DNA of 5,990 nucleotides from Sphingomonadales bacterium. Its GTDB lineage: Bacteria; Pseudomonadota; Alphaproteobacteria; Sphingomonadales; Sphingomonadaceae. The stretch lies in contig JAAFIT010000169.1 of the NCBI GenBank assembly GCA_013298745.1, positions 1 through 5,990 on the forward strand, read 5' to 3'. A program made the position numbers and the translations under genes. The first letter of the stretch is position 1. The number at the start of each line of letters is the position of its first letter. The notes beneath the pieces were generated by a model. It did no database searches, was not told the DNA's origin, and saw nothing but the letters and a program-made list of their open reading frames with translations. Shown in pieces: positions 5,844 to 5,990 of the stretch.

Positions 5844-5906
5844 TATCGATTCGCAGTTTTGGGTCACACGCGTTATTTTTTGGGCTGCGGCAGCGGCAGT
5901 ATTACA

Positions 5907-5990
5907 ATGCGCAAAGACCTGAAGGCGTTGGTGGTGAATGTCGAAGACGGATCGACTTTGAGCTGGGCGGGACGAAGAAATCGCGGACGA
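5907..5990 (+). CDS. Possible 5' end of a divergent unidentified gene (cut by window edge)
   Basis: An ATG at 5907 opens a frame of 28 codons (MRKDLKALVVNVEDGSTLSW...) to the right edge. A second frame, from ATG 5822, is also open for 56 codons, and codon usage over this short stretch does not favour either. Neither has a convincing ribosome binding site. I list the 5907 frame because it leaves room for a leader after the possible promoter at 5815-5843. No family is recognised; the gene may also start beyond the window. Confidence 0.2.
   Translation, partial: MRKDLKALVVNVEDGSTLSWAGRRNRGR

Larger units (their letters stand above)
5714..5906. other. AT-richer intergenic regulatory region
   Basis: This stretch is visibly richer in A/T than the coding DNA to its left, and short open frames in it lack ribosome binding sites. 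It holds the putative operon promoter (5715-5742), a possible divergent promoter with dyad (5815-5843) and two TTTTGGG heptamers 21 bp apart (5857-5863 and 5878-5884). No tRNA, riboswitch or clear terminator was seen. Confidence 0.6.

Noticed and set aside
5737..5922. Plus-strand open frame of 61 codons in the intergenic region
   Set aside because: It starts inside the putative operon promoter, has no ribosome binding site and shows no recognisable protein pattern.

Overview
The window reads as one tightly packed operon of seven genes on the minus strand, running from a start near 5692 down to the left edge, where the last gene is cut. The high GC content, frequent GTG/ATG overlaps and protein style suggest an alphaproteobacterium, perhaps a sphingomonad. 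That is an impression; no rRNA or other taxonomic marker is present.

In transcription order the genes are: (1) an SPFH/stomatin-like protein of the YdjI type with a C-terminal SHOCT tail (5692-4706); (2) a soluble zinc-ribbon DUF4178 protein (4701-4015); (3) a second zinc-ribbon DUF4178 protein with two added membrane helices and an extracytoplasmic domain (4027-2786); (4) a 52-residue single-helix membrane protein (2786-2628); (5) a 69-residue, two-helix DUF350 protein (2616-2407); (6) a seven-helix membrane protein with a spermidine-synthase-like domain (2414-882); (7) a FAD-dependent amine-oxidase-like protein with a twin-arginine signal and a possible lipobox, starting at GTG 885 and running off the left edge. 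Junctions are a 4-nt gap, 13-nt overlap, 1-nt overlap, 11-nt gap, 8-nt overlap and 4-nt overlap, so the genes are almost certainly co-transcribed and largely translationally coupled.

From memory of comparative genomics, DUF350, DUF4178, SPFH/PspA-type membrane proteins and spermidine-synthase-like proteins recur together in gene sets linked to envelope stress, but the biochemistry is not settled. A reasonable inference is an envelope-associated system: a cytoplasmic SPFH scaffold and zinc-ribbon adaptors, small membrane subunits, and two enzymes, one that may transfer aminopropyl groups and one flavin oxidase. No PspA and no S-adenosylmethionine decarboxylase gene is visible here. Counting helices with the positive-inside rule places the spermidine-synthase-like domain outside the cytoplasm, on the same side as the Tat-exported flavoprotein. 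This is the most thought-provoking feature of the window.

The right end (5714-5990) is a more AT-rich intergenic region. It holds a plausible promoter for the operon, a possible divergent promoter with a dyad in its spacer, and perhaps the start of a rightward gene that cannot be identified. No RNA genes, mobile elements or CRISPR arrays were seen.
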